NCBI RefSeq assembly: GCF_036669915.1
Contig: NC_089316.1
Span: 24,697,993 to 24,761,992, forward strand
Reading direction: 5' to 3'
DNA: 64,000 nt
From: Pocillopora verrucosa
Lineage: Eukaryota > Cnidaria > Anthozoa > Scleractinia > Pocilloporidae
Under the pieces are notes generated by a model. It had not been told where the DNA came from. It saw only the letters and a list, made by a program, of their open reading frames with translations, and searched no databases. Position 1 is the stretch's first letter. Every line of letters begins with the position of its first letter. Position numbers and translations under genes: made by a program. Positions 38,001 through 49,794 of the stretch are shown piece by piece.

Positions 38001-41000
38001 AGGGGTCCATGCAGGTATTCTGCATATTTCTTTTTTGGAGATATTTTCCTTCAAGAAATTGTCCTACAATAAGTGTCCTAAAACCTTTTGAGGTATTAGC
38101 TCACCATGTTAGAGTTTTCAAAAGAATCGATATGCATGCAACTCGAAATATTTGGTACTAATATAAGTTTCGTTGATATAAATTAACACCGTGCTTTAGG
38201 AACTGATGACCAATTTTCTTGTGTTGTTCCAACGATTTCTTATTGTTCCAACGATTGGCTTATTTACTGAATCAATCCTTTTTAGAGCGCTTTGGATGCA
38301 TTTGAGGAGACACTCTCCAAATTTTCTAATGGCACGTTTGGGAATCAAACAGAGGAGGAAAAAATGGAGGCGGTTTTTCAAGCTACATACACTTTTGAAC
38401 AATTTGTGTTGGAGTACGCTCAGTATCACCTTAATAAAACAAAACCCAACCTTAGCATTAACAGCCAAGAAATCGGTAAGGGAAAAAAAAAAGAAAAATT
38501 ATTTATTACCTCTAGTGTCGTAGTGTCGACTTTCACATCGTGATCGTTTTGTAGAAAAAAGACCCTAAAATGTTTCTGTGTCAAAAAAAAAAAATTAAAA
38601 TTAAAAAAAGCAATAAATTACATTGATAATATTTTTATCACTACAGAATACGATGAACGGCGTGAGCGACCAATCTGGGTACATAAATAAAAGGAGAAAG
38701 GGCATTTTAGCCTGTACCATTTGTGTCATTTTGTTTTTTGTTTCATTTTGTTTTTAATGTGAGTTCATTAAAACTTTCTTATCAAAAGAGACGACTTTGC
38801 AGTTTAGGAACATATTTTTTTTCCAGGCCAGGGTAAGACCTGCTTACCCAGGTCATCTTCTACTTTGACGTCAAAGGGCAAAAAGGCCCCAAAGAATCAA
38901 ACTTTGTCATCTTATCAGTCTTAGGGTCATTAAGTTTGGCTTTAAGTTGACTGGTGTATTTTTTTCTCTTTTTTCGTATTCCTTCCGATTGATATTAAGT
39001 TTGTTTCGTTGTGTGTCTAGATCTGGAAATCAGATGTGTTTACCATCAAAATGAGAGTGATTTTGGTCTCCAGGGGCCTGAAGGACAAAACTTTGTTAAA
39101 ATTCCATCGGGAAACTTTCAGAACGGTTGGTAAAGGATTCTTCTATCAAATACGTTCTATACTAAGTCCATCCATTAGTGCGTATTCAATGTGACCTGCA
39201 TTCAACATTTATCATATCTAACAGGAGTTCCTGGAACATCGTCTTTATAACATTCATCTTCCAGCACCTTATATTACCGTTGTTGTTCATTTTCAGGTTC
39301 AGAAGTAGTTATGGGAGTTTTATACAAAAGTCTTTCTAAAATGCTTTTGATTGATGATATTTACACCAAAGAGGCGACTAACAAAAGCAGGTTTGTGTGT
39401 GTGCGTGTGTTTTTTTTCTTCTAGTTTTTCTGTATGTTTTCCCGTCCCTTTGTCTCCCATGCTTCTAGTCCTCCCTATGCTTTAAAAGAGGAAATGAATG
39501 ATGAATCAACTAAGAAATATTTCCAAAAAAACAACATCAACAACAAAAGCAACAACAAAATAAAACAAAGAGAAAACTGACTAGTTCAATGATCCACCGC
39601 AATCTACGATTCATCTTTACATGTATTATTTTCTCTTTTTCTATCGCAAATTCAGATTTTGTGACTAACTTGCTCCATCGACTTCCACCGTAGGCATCTC
39701 AACACGATCGTAATATCTGCTACAATCATTCCACCTCCCACGAGGCTGACGCATAATGTTACGTTAATGTTCAGGAATTTTCAGGCAAGTGCAGGAAATA
39801 ACACATCTTGTTGAAGCTCCCCACATCACCTTAAGAGAGGACTATTGGATCAGTACGAAATTGACACTAACCAAACGAGTATTAGGAAATAAATTAAGTG
39901 AACCCTTCCTGGTGTCGGTATCCGCAACTGGACCAGATTTTTCGATTACCATTTTTTTCTTCAGAACGTAAACGAGTATGTGTCTAGGCGAGAATATGAG
40001 AATTAATAAAATTAATCATTAGCCAAGGAGACAGCATAGTTAAACACAGAAAGGGAAAGAGCCCTTTCAAAAGTTGAGTTGAATCGTCTCCACCCTCTTC
40101 CCCATCTTAATTGGGTTTTTATTTCCTTTGAGAGATTCAACTTGTTAGGATCATACGATTTTGTTCACTACAGGCCGCAAAAAGGAAACGAGACTGCGTG
40201 TTTTGGAACACAGCAGACAGCAGGTGAGAGAATACAGTTATTTCCTTTGTTAATTACTGCAGCAGCAAGAGGTTACTTCTTTCACTCAACTGAGCCAAAT
40301 AATAAAAATGTATGAAATTCATAGCTGATATTCTTAGTGGTTGCAATCATTAAGTGGCGACGTGCTTTAAGTTGTCTACTTGCTCTTCATTTGGTTTTGG
40401 CACAATATAGGCTGCGATTTTAGCCTGCAGTAAGCCTCCCTCTTGCCCTTGAAAACTAAGTTATTCAAAAACATCGCGATCGCATCTATTTATCAGTTTG
40501 ATTTTTCGATAAATTTAATCAATCCCATCTCTTAGCAGCCTTTTCAGATCATGCTTTCTCCTGCAGCTCGGTAGGCTGGTCAGAACAAGGTTGTTCTATA
40601 AAATCTATGGACGAATCTCAAACGGAATGCAGCTGCAATCATTTGACCCATTTTGCTGTCCTTATGCAGTTTGGCACGGAACCTTACGATAAAGACGTAT
40701 CTGAGGTGGGCTAGATCATGGGTATCATAATTTATAAAAAAAAGACAAAAATTGAATGCATTTAAAAACTTTAGAAGGGCCTTATCTGACTTTGTTTATA
40801 CTAAAAGCATATGTACCTAGTTTTGTGCTATCTTACATATTTTACACAGACCGACAACAAAATTCTGGAGATTCTTACCTACATGGGTTTGACATTATCT
40901 CTGATTGGAATTACCATGACAATTCTCGGCTACGTTTTTCTCACGTAAGTACTTTATAAGGAAGTTGTTTAACATTAAGGGACACACATTATTCAATATC

Positions 41001-43616
41001 ATACACTGACACTACTACTCAAGAGTGTTTATTCTTTCGAAGACAATTTTCATCCTCACAGACGGCTCCGTTCCTCTCGGCAATCCTTTGAATTCTTTGC
41101 CCCAGGGAGATGAGAGGTCCTTTGTCTCAGATCCGTGTTAGTTTGGTTGCTTCGCTTGGCGCAGCTCAAATCATATTTCTTGGTGGGATTGGTGCGACTG
41201 AGAACAAAGTAAGGAACAATAAACGAGGTTACTGTAAGTTTCTTCAGATTTTTCTGTCTTTTCTCATTTGGGTATGAGGCAATGCCCTAAGTTTTCGATT
41301 AAACCACGATTTTGCCAGAAATATATATTTATTCTAGACGTCTTAGCATAAGCAAAAGCTAAATGATCATCCATGCTATATGGAGGCTAGGCTTTACTTC
41401 TTTGCTCACGAATGGTTTTACTTAACTGCAGCAACAGATAGCTGAGCTGTTTCTTCTTTCCAGAAAGTGTGTGTTATGGTAGCAGCCCTTGAGCAGTTCT
41501 TTTTAATGGCCGCTTTCTGTTGGATGTTCATCGAGGGAGTTTACCTTTACTTGTTTGTTGTAAAAGTCTACAACGTTACAAACAAGATGAAGATATGCCA
41601 CGGAGTTACGTGGGGTAAGGCCATATTTCAGTTCCTTTGCTTGTGAGTGAATAAATGGATTAAAAGAGGTTAAAGTAAAAGCTGATATGAAAGCGTAAAA
41701 CTTAAGAAATGACTGGCTCCTTCCCGGCTCTAGCGGCATAAAAGAATAGGAGCATTAAATCTCATCCTGAAATGCATGTGGAAGTTAGTTCACTGCTAGT
41801 AAATCTGAAAAAAAAATCTTAATTTTGGTGGACTAAAATCTAATTAAAGATAATGAGCTGTCTTACCCAACAGCACACCCGGCAATAACTCTTCCGGAAG
41901 TCAACCTTAAACCTCTTGCACCATTAGGACACCCCTGCTCAACTCCTTGGTGCATTTTAGATTCCGTTTCAAACATATTTTCTTGCAAACCAGGAGTGAA
42001 TGTTTTCGGCTTTTCTGTCACAGGTTTTTCTGCACTTGTGGTCACCTTATCCTTGAGCATCACAGCAGGCATTGCGGGAATCGAGAGTTTTGTCAGCGAG
42101 AAATAGTAAGTAAAACATGTACCTTTCAGTGAGGAAAGTAATAATAATGTTTCTCTTGTTCGTAAAAGATCTTTAAGCAAAGCTTCGAAAAATGTAATGA
42201 TGTATCTAATCTATTATTTGTTAATACTGCCGTTAAATTATTATTTATTCTTTTGGTTTTTTTGTTTTTCGTCTGTCAAGCTGCTGGCTTTCTCACGAAA
42301 ATGGTCTGATCTGGATATTCATTGTCTTCGTATTGCTGATTGGATCGGTGAGTCCCCCTTATATTTATCACTAACTTGATTTTGAACATCTATTGATTAT
42401 AGGCTTACGTGTAACTGCGTGTCAAGACAACGTTGTTAACAGTGGCAGTGATGAAAACGGCATCGACGGCAATGAACAAAGTAGAAGGAATTAGGGCAAG
42501 AATTGAAAAAACAATTACTAAGCTATTTTCGTCTTTAATTTATCATTACATCAATAGTATCTCGGTGTAATCACTATTTTTTATACTTTTAGCTTAACAT
42601 TGTGATCCTTGTACGAGTTATCAGGGAGATGACGACGATGCAACAAACCAAAGACAATCAGACTGAACAAATCAGGTAGAGAATGAAATCTTTAACGTAA
42701 GGAATCCAAAAGAGAACAAATAAACAAGAGTTCATCGGTAGTCTTTGCACGCGCACACACCCACATGCACAAAAAACAAACAAATATACGACAATGACGA
42801 TGATAATGATGATCTTATTCTTCGGTGATTTGATGTCTTAAAGAGGAAGAAAAACATCCCTTTGTAGGCTTGGCATCAGAGCATGCGTGGTAATGATTCC
42901 TCTCTTGGGTGTCACGTGGCTGTTTGGCGTTTTATTGCCATTGCACAAAGCTTTTGCCTATATTCTCACGATTTTCAACTCAAACCAAGTAAGTTTGAAA
43001 GAAAATGTATATCTCTGTACTTGTAAGAAAAACTGACGAGAAAGAATCTTGACTCAACGAGATCAATGTTTTTTTTTTTCAACAGGGTTTTATGATTTTC
43101 GTCTTGCACTGCGTGAGAAACACGGAGGTATAATATCACTTTTTCGTTTCAAGCTTATAGTGTTTCCAGGTTAAATCAATTTTATTTTCTTCCTATCGAT
43201 AGACAATTCCTTTTTTTATCACTCCTCATTAGATTTCTTAAGCTGTTTTTTTTTCTTATCCTTTCCTCTTTTTAATCGTCCTGAGCCAATTTTATTGCCA
43301 ACTGAAAATGAACCCGATGATTAATTTCACCTTTTTATCTCGTTAACTTGACTCAGCTCTCTACAGCTAATTCTTTCAAATAAATGGACGTAAGTTGGTT
43401 TTGACATTTTTTGTTGCTTTATTCTTGCAGATAAGAAGTCGACTCAGAAGAAAGCTCCATTCCATTTTCCCATCAGTAGACAATGGAAAAAGTATTAATA
43501 GAAGCTCTCAAGAAAATGAAACTGCCTCCGGAAATATTTCGAGAAAAACTAAAGCTAAACATAGTGTTGTAACCGAAAGAAGAAATGACAGTTCAGAGAA
43601 AACCTTTTGTTTATAA
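35099..43616 (+). CDS. Gene D: adhesion GPCR with two WC-type Cys domains + GAIN + 7TM
   Basis: Twenty exons in perfect phase give 851 residues: 35099-35180, 36374-36787, 36893-37225, 37734-37810, 37964-38014, 38286-38475, 39021-39125, 39297-39390, 39694-39784, 40174-40223, 40567-40705, 40850-40944, 41106-41208, 41464-41614, 42024-42105, 42281-42347, 42593-42675, 42868-42988, 43086-43127, 43431-43616. After a signal peptide (1-27) come two copies of an unrecognised Cys/Trp domain (28-165 and 166-276), an Asp-rich linker, GAIN (about 320-542) and 7TM (543-790). The 61-residue tail is the longest in the array. The GPS has Trp and four Cys (VGWSEQGC, CSCNHL/THFAVLM), so cleavage should work. Intron 9 starts with GC (39785). 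The start was set at MVYFCHV because it gives a clean signal peptide; ATG 35054 is in frame upstream. Confidence 0.92.
36070..36320. repeat. Possible SINE-like dispersed repeat in gene D intron 1
   Basis: The GC-richer block contains gcgatggactagcatctcat and ccaggggaggg, which resembles the end of a repeat common in anthozoan genomes. It sits in an otherwise AT-rich intron. The assignment is from memory of the motif and is tentative. Confidence 0.35.
36374..37225 (+). other. Tandem unrecognised WC domains of gene D
   Basis: Two exons (36374-36787 and 36893-37225), each phase 1 at both ends, encode related domains of 138 and 111 residues. Shared positions are an early Cys, then C-x-x-[IL] a few residues before an N-glycosylation site followed by a Trp (NATSQHW, NGTNNTW), the motif WCxxFxxC (LWCDYFSIC, RWCDAFRNC), a later Cys, and a Cys before the closing strand. 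Gene E has one copy (51995-52354). I could not match it to a known domain. Confidence 0.7.
37698..37730 (+). repeat. GTTT microsatellite before a gene D exon
   Basis: A run of GTTT units forms the pyrimidine-rich tract immediately upstream of the exon starting at 37734. Length changes here could affect splice acceptor strength. Confidence 0.85.
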
Positions 43617-43750
43617 ATGAATTTGGATACGAACACTAGAAGAGGACACTGGTTAGTTTACTATGGTCAGGAATCGAGAGGATGATTCCCGAGATATTCT
43701 CGTCAAATCATTATCAACTTAAATCATATAATAGCAGATGATAAAAATAA

Positions 43751-43836
43751 TTCCTCGATTCGCCTTTGTCTTTGACATAAACTGTGTATATAAGTCAGAT
43801 ACTGACTAACGTCAAAGACAAAGACGAACCGAGGAA
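43751..43836. repeat. Hairpin at the 5' edge of the Penelope-like fragment
   Basis: The sequence cctcgattcgcctttgtctt (from 43753) is the inverted, nearly perfect complement of aaagacaaagacgaaccgagg (about 43814-43834). The arms are about 24 bp and separated by 34 bp. The right arm is the start of the element's own coding sequence. This suggests an inverted 5' end made at insertion. Confidence 0.75.
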
Positions 43837-44465
43837 CAGAAAGGGAGTGGTATATAAGATAATTGCTCCGACTGCCGCGCCCCCTACATCGGTGAGACTG
43901 GCAGAAACCTTACAACTAGACTGACCGAATACAAACGAGCGACGAGGAAAGGCGATGTCGACAATCACATTGTTGAACAAAACCGACTTACGAACCACAC
44001 TATGGACTGGCACTGCGCAATGCCTAAGTTACAGCTTCAACTACTTTCGGTGACTGACCCTAGAAAGCTGGTTTACTAAACTGGAACAGACTACCCTCAA
44101 TAGGTGTCCACCACTACCGGCACCATACAAACGACTCATTCACGACATTAACATTACAAACGAACCAAACAGAACAACCTAACTTCACTAACGGATCGAA
44201 ACCGACCAATCACCACTGACCCACGCCACTTGAGTCTTTAGGCGATCAATTTATCTTAGGCGATCTTTAGGCGTCAACATCACGGCAAAACTGACCAATC
44301 AGTTTACACAAACCGGACCAAGTGCATTCGGCTGACAGCAACCTTTCACTTGACACTGATGATGACTTCCAGGTTGTCGAAACGTCAGTCACCATAACCG
44401 ACAACAGTCCTTCTCAGCACTACACTCACCCAGACGATCAAACTACACTATTACATGTTACCCCC
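43811..44465 (+). mobile_element. Penelope-like retroelement, 3' fragment with GIY-YIG domain (decayed)
   Basis: A conceptual frame from about 43873 reads CSDCRAPYIGETGRNLTTRL, the GIY-YIG nuclease start typical of the C-terminal part of Penelope-like elements, followed by an NHIVEQNRLTNH segment. After a frame change near 44062 it continues as LESWFTKLEQTTLNRCPPLP and PYKRLI. The reverse transcriptase part is absent, so the copy is 5' truncated. Frameshifts before and after the nuclease show that it is inactive. The last part (about 44350-44460) encodes DFQVVETSVTITDN, also seen at the ends of such elements. Confidence 0.8.
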
Positions 44466-45706
44466 GGGTTCAAACCATTTAATGAATGACCTTAAGAGTA
44501 AATGTCAATAAAAATCACAGATTATGGAAAAAGTCGCGGACACGGTCAAAAATCGATTTGGTTTATTTTTTGCCTGTGGGTAGCCTTATCTAGTGAACAA
44601 ACGGAAATGGGGTTAGATTTTTGAAAGATGCACTTTAACGGGAATAATTTGTTTTAACATTTCCAGGGGTAAATAGCTCAAATTTCACCAAGCGCGATCC
44701 TGAAATTATGCACTTTTCGGGCACTTGTCATGCTAACAAAAATGTAACGGAAGGAATTTTCTAGTTATAGATTTATTGAGCTGGACTTGCATTATCGAGA
44801 AAAAGTGATAATTTTTGTCGCATGTTATTCTTGGAGTAGCTACGTCCCTATTAAGAGACAAAATCTTCGGCCTTTTGAAATTAAGGCAAAGGTGGCCTAG
44901 AATAGCATGGCAAAAATATATGTGGTAGTGTCTCAAAGTTTACAATAACACTACTAAGAAGCCTTGAAAGATAGTTCTTTACGATTTGGGTTTCATTTCT
45001 TTGGGACCTTTGACTATCAAAAGATGACCACCAGCCGAATTTCGGTTAAATTGCCGTGACGCCATAACGAGATGCATAATAACAAAATTAAACGTGTCGG
45101 ACACAAATAGCTGTTTTGGTCAGTTATATCTTCACTGGTCGTTAAAATGACCGGAAACATATTAAAATGTCTATAACTACACTTGATTTTTATATACAGA
45201 GACAGGAGAAACAATTCTCGACTTTTGCTACCCTGAGAATCACGCCATAATTCTACATAATTCTACACACAACAGGTTAAACAGTTGAATTGCACTCAAC
45301 AGGTTAACTTTGCCACAAAGCCGTTAGTTTACGTTTACTTCTAATCCGGTGAACATGGATTCGAGCATTTGTATCCCTTCTGCGCCTTCTGCACTCGCCA
45401 GTTTCGAATATACTCAAAATCGTCCAACACAAAGATAAGGAAGTTTCACAAGCAGTGGTGAGCTCGAGTGACTGAAATCCGATATGTACGACTCTGCTGT
45501 CACGCAACGCCTTCATGTAAATAATACACGCACCGCTTTTAAAATCAGCGGATCAGTTATTCGTAAAACGTTCAGTGCTCCGTTACTTGGAAGAGCAGGT
45601 AAACTCCTGGTTTAATTGTGTGAGTCGTGCGGTGAATGGCTTTTTCCTCTTCTGAGGTGAAATGTCAAAAATATCCAACCTAAGGTCGATGCAAATGTCT
45701 CTTAGC
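44466..45706. other. Spacer without recognisable genes
   Basis: The stretch between the Penelope-like fragment and the minus-strand pseudogene has only short ORFs (44733-44936, 45017-45214, 45304-45516), none recognisable. The right part may be the 3' flank of the minus-strand element. Confidence 0.4.
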
Positions 45707-48286
45707 CTATTCACTCTTAAAGTTGAGTTGAGTTGAGTTACGTTTTTGTACAAGTTCGCAGATGTTTAGATCGAAAGATACAATCGGATGTTGAATAGCC
45801 ACATCTCTCATCACATTTGCACACACTGCAGATAGATAACTCTCAGCTCCGGCGGAAAATTCTTCCTTGTCGACGCTCTCCATGTCCACTTCTGAGACTT
45901 CACTAGCTTTTGCTTGGTTACAGGCGGCTGTAACTTCTAATCGCTTCTTTGCTGAAAGACGACTGAAGAAGCCAATAATCTGCTGCGACGTAAGGACTTC
46001 ATCAGGTTGAAATCGGCGTCCCCCCGCTTGGTCTCTTGATAGGCTTATGGTTTTCGAAACTTCCTGTGGTTCGCTTTTCCGTCCACTGTACTCTCCTTTT
46101 TGAAATTGGTCAGTTAAGAATTGGGTCTGTTTCCCTGTAAAATGTACCTTTTTCTTAATTGTCTTCAGGGCTCAACCCATTGGAAGAGGCGGCAAGCTGT
46201 CACTCTTTGATTGTGCAGCAACTTGAACATTGGTATTCGACTGCGTCCCTCCATCAGGCTGGAAGAATATTCTCTTTCAGCTTTATCGTAGAGAATTTCC
46301 TGTTCGAGCATCATTTGGTGTTTTCCAGTATCTAGATGTGTCTGGAGGTTTGCAAAGCGACTGTAGGCTTTTACACATCCTTCTTCTGGACACGGGAAAA
46401 GCATGTCAGCTGGCTTATATTCCCCAATACAGCTTCGATCTTGGTTTTCGTTTTCAGTTGAGAAATTTGCTTTAACAGAGCTTTCCTTCATATGTCGGTG
46501 TCTCACAATCTTGAACGTCGGTGCGCCACTTGGATTCTGCGATGGCGAGTCTAGGATTTCCAATTTTTCGGGCTACTTCATGACTCCTTCGAACTTGGCC
46601 CATGGAACTACTTTACCAGAACCCATAGTGAATGCTCTCCACACTCGTGCGCCACTTTCATCGTACTCAAATTGTTGAGTAAGCTTATGCCATCCCATTT
46701 GATATTAAAGGTGCTTGATGGTTTGGCAGCAACATGACTTGCTTTCGCTCCTGTGGTTTCTTGGCCAGATTTAATGGCTGTTTTGAACTGTAGAGTGTTA
46801 ATGACATCATTACCTTCGTTTACGTACCTTCCAACGTACCTTCCCTTGATTGTTGCCGCTTTGCGATCACATACCCCTTTCCCACCTTGAGGGTCCGAAA
46901 AGTCGTTTCTTACAACAGCCACTCCGATGGCATCACCGGCCAGCTTAGCTGAGATGATTGAATTTCCGCTGTGATAACAGCCAGTGTTATCTTGTTTGTA
47001 ATAAGCCATTTCCAGCTCTGGAATTTCCTTTTTCAGGGTAATGAGGCAGTCAAGCATTATCGAAGCCACAGTCACACTGTCTTGGAAGGAGCTTTGAAAT
47101 ACGTGAACAGGTGTCCGCGATTCAAAGTGCTCGGAATCCTCTGACCGTCTTATGGCAACGCTAATGTGCCATGGCAATCCTCGCTTCGCAAACCAATCTG
47201 ACTGTGCCTCTCGATATTTTCGGGGCATACATTTCATTGTCCAGTCCTGGACTAACAACACCGATCGGCTGTCGAATTTAGCTAAAACTGAATGCTTCGC
47301 CTCAGTTTGGTGGACTGAACGTAGCTGATGGGCTTTCCAGCTAATGATATCATCCCTTGCCTGTTTGATTGTATGCTACATGTCAGCTTGATCTTCTGCT
47401 GACGAAAGTGCACTTGAACACTCATCTTCTGTGGTACACAATACTTCCTGTAATTCAAAACACTGCTCATATGACTCATTGTGGAGATGGTCGCAGGAGC
47501 CCCGAAATTCAGCATTGCTTAGGTCACTTAGCGCGTAAATTCGATAATGATCGGGAACCTTTGAGGCCTCCACTGCATGTACCTAAAATAAAAAGTAAAA
47601 TGACAAGCGCGTGATTCAGTGTATATCTGCAAAGCATTGCATGCGCATCTGATCGACATTTCAAAAAGATTACTTAACGGATTCTCAGCGTTGTATGCAT
47701 GTGTGTAAGCGTATTACTGTGAATTGTAAACTGTTGTTTCATAAATTAAGCATAAAGAAGACTTGGAGGGAAAGAAAGAGGTAGCCGTGAATCATAGTAA
47801 GAAGTTTACTGCATCACTTCTGCGAAGGCAACGCATAATTATAAAATATGCACCCACCTTGTAGTCGCCCTTTAGGTACTGCTTCGAAAAACGAAATTGC
47901 TGCTTAATTTCCCTCGCTCATTACTGAGTCTTGCCACAGTCAACAAGCTTTTCTACGAGTTATTCTAAAGCATCAACTGCTTCCATTCCTGATGCTGAAA
48001 AGTTATCAAGTCCTTGCAGAGACTTGCGAACAGATGAAGAACACACGGCCCAAACTCTCTGTAGAGTTCTCTTACTCATTGGCTCAAAGTTGGTTTCACA
48101 GCAGTATTGTTGATACTGTTGAACAATACGCTCCGGTATAATTGTTCTGATAACATTGGGTGTTTTTATGATCTCGCCAGTCGACAATTTTAGAAGTTTT
48201 TCCCCGAAAGGAACATCTTGAATAACGTGTGGACTCGTTATGAAAGAAACAAAATGCTCTAATTTTACAGGTTCAATACTCATTCT
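45707..48286 (-). pseudogene. Decayed multicopy gene with C2H2 finger and RNase-H-like core (transposon-derived?)
   Basis: Read on the minus strand, the frame starts at ATG 48283 (MSIEPVKLEHF). It passes a VRKSLQGLDNF block, an intron (donor gtgggtg near 47861, acceptor near 47584), then VLLVQDWTMK (47280-47250) and AYYKQDNTGCYHSGNSI. Next come NDFSDPQGGKGVCDRKAATI and RYVGRYVNEGNDV, a C2H2 zinc finger (CPEEGCVKAYSRFANLQTHL), and a C-terminal block with SQQIIGFFSRLSAKKR and AIQHPIVSFDLNICEL. The QDW, DNTGCYH and DFSDP acidic positions resemble an RNase-H-fold transposase triad. In-frame stops (TAA and TAATGA near 47940, TAG near 47376) and frameshifts near 46640 and 46180 show decay. I do not know an established family name. 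Confidence 0.65.
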
Positions 48287-48983
48287 CCTTTTCTCCTGGT
48301 TTGGGAGAGGAGCAGCTCTTCCGTGTATCAGGCTTCACGAAAAATCCTGCTTCTTGCTAAGATAAGTTCAATCTCTGTCTCAACACCTGAAAATTGTAAA
48401 AAACGCTTGTGGCTTCCTCTGCACTACAAACGCCACCTACAATATCAAGTAAAGAACAAGACATTCCTTTTCTGCTGGAGTTAAAGCAACTATTGTCTTT
48501 ATTCCCTTCACCGACGATTATTACGCTTTTGTTTTTTGTTTACTTTCGTTAACTGATCACATTTGTTTTCCGCGGGAAAATTGTATCGGTATTGCCGTTC
48601 CATAGGGTTTTCACTGTAGGGTTTATATTTGTGAAATTTTGTAAAGTCTATTTCTTTGTTGTATCGTTTTCGTTCATGATGGCAATTTATTTTTTTAGAT
48701 TTCTTATGTGAGGCAGAATGAATTGTCTGTTGATCTCGTTACGTGACAGATTATCATATGTCACGCAGAGTGACAGGAACCTGTGAAAAATTAAAATCCG
48801 GCAAATCCCTAGCATTACCTGCCGTTTTGTACGGGACTCTTTTTATGTGGGACGTCAAAAAAACCAAAATTAGGATCAAGGTAGGCTAAACGTAACTGGG
48901 TTGTGACACGCTGTAGAAAATAACAAGAACAAGTAACTTTATCTTACTCATTCCGTCTCAGTGGCTTCAATGAGTTAGCCGGT

Positions 48984-48996
48984 CCCCCCCCCCCCC
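48984..48996. repeat. Poly-C tract
   Basis: A 13-base C run in otherwise AT-rich DNA. Similar C runs occur near 59321 and 59665. Such runs are prone to length errors in sequencing. Confidence 0.8.
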
Positions 48997-49794
48997 GCAC
49001 CAAATTGCAAAGGAAAGTATTTCGAAAATATCTTCCAAGCGGAATAACAAGGGCCTATAAAAGATTTCTGAGGTAAGGAACTATTGATGTCAAAGCAAAC
49101 ATAAAAAGCTAAGTGCGGCTGCGACTCAAACAATGCTTTGCTTGTGTCATTGCAATGTTGATTTTGTTCATTTCAATAGAGCGCCATTTAAGAAGATACC
49201 AGAAAAATAAAACGATGAATTTGAAGACCCACCTTATTAACCCTCGTGATAGTATTGCTGGAGATTTTGGGAAACTACCACATTCATTTTTGTCACACTA
49301 CATTAGGCCGGGTTTGGCATGAATTAAAAATGGCGAACACGTCCCGTGGTAATTAACCCGTGGTTTCGTCAGGAAGGACACGATACAAAAAATATCACTA
49401 TATCTTGATAATGGAAGGCCACATCTATATATTTATACCTAGAGAAGTCCTGCTGTTGCATTTTAGTTCATGCAAGGACGGCCTGAAAACTGCATAAGTT
49501 AGAGCTCGCACGCACTCATTTTCGATCATGCAATTAGTAACGGTTTATTTCCGTTGAAATGAATATTTACACAAACTAACCTCACTTCACTTTAAGTAGT
49601 ACCTTTAGCTACCTGTAGACAAAAAATGGGACGAAACGATTTTTTAACCATGTCCGCGATTTTGTTATTTTTCCTTGATTTTTAGAGACATTCACTCTTA
49701 ATTAATGTTATGTGCCTTTTAATGGGCGCCGCAGGTCAAGTGAAAAGTATGAAATTTTCTATAAAACACGAGGCCAAACCGCTTTGTTTCAATG

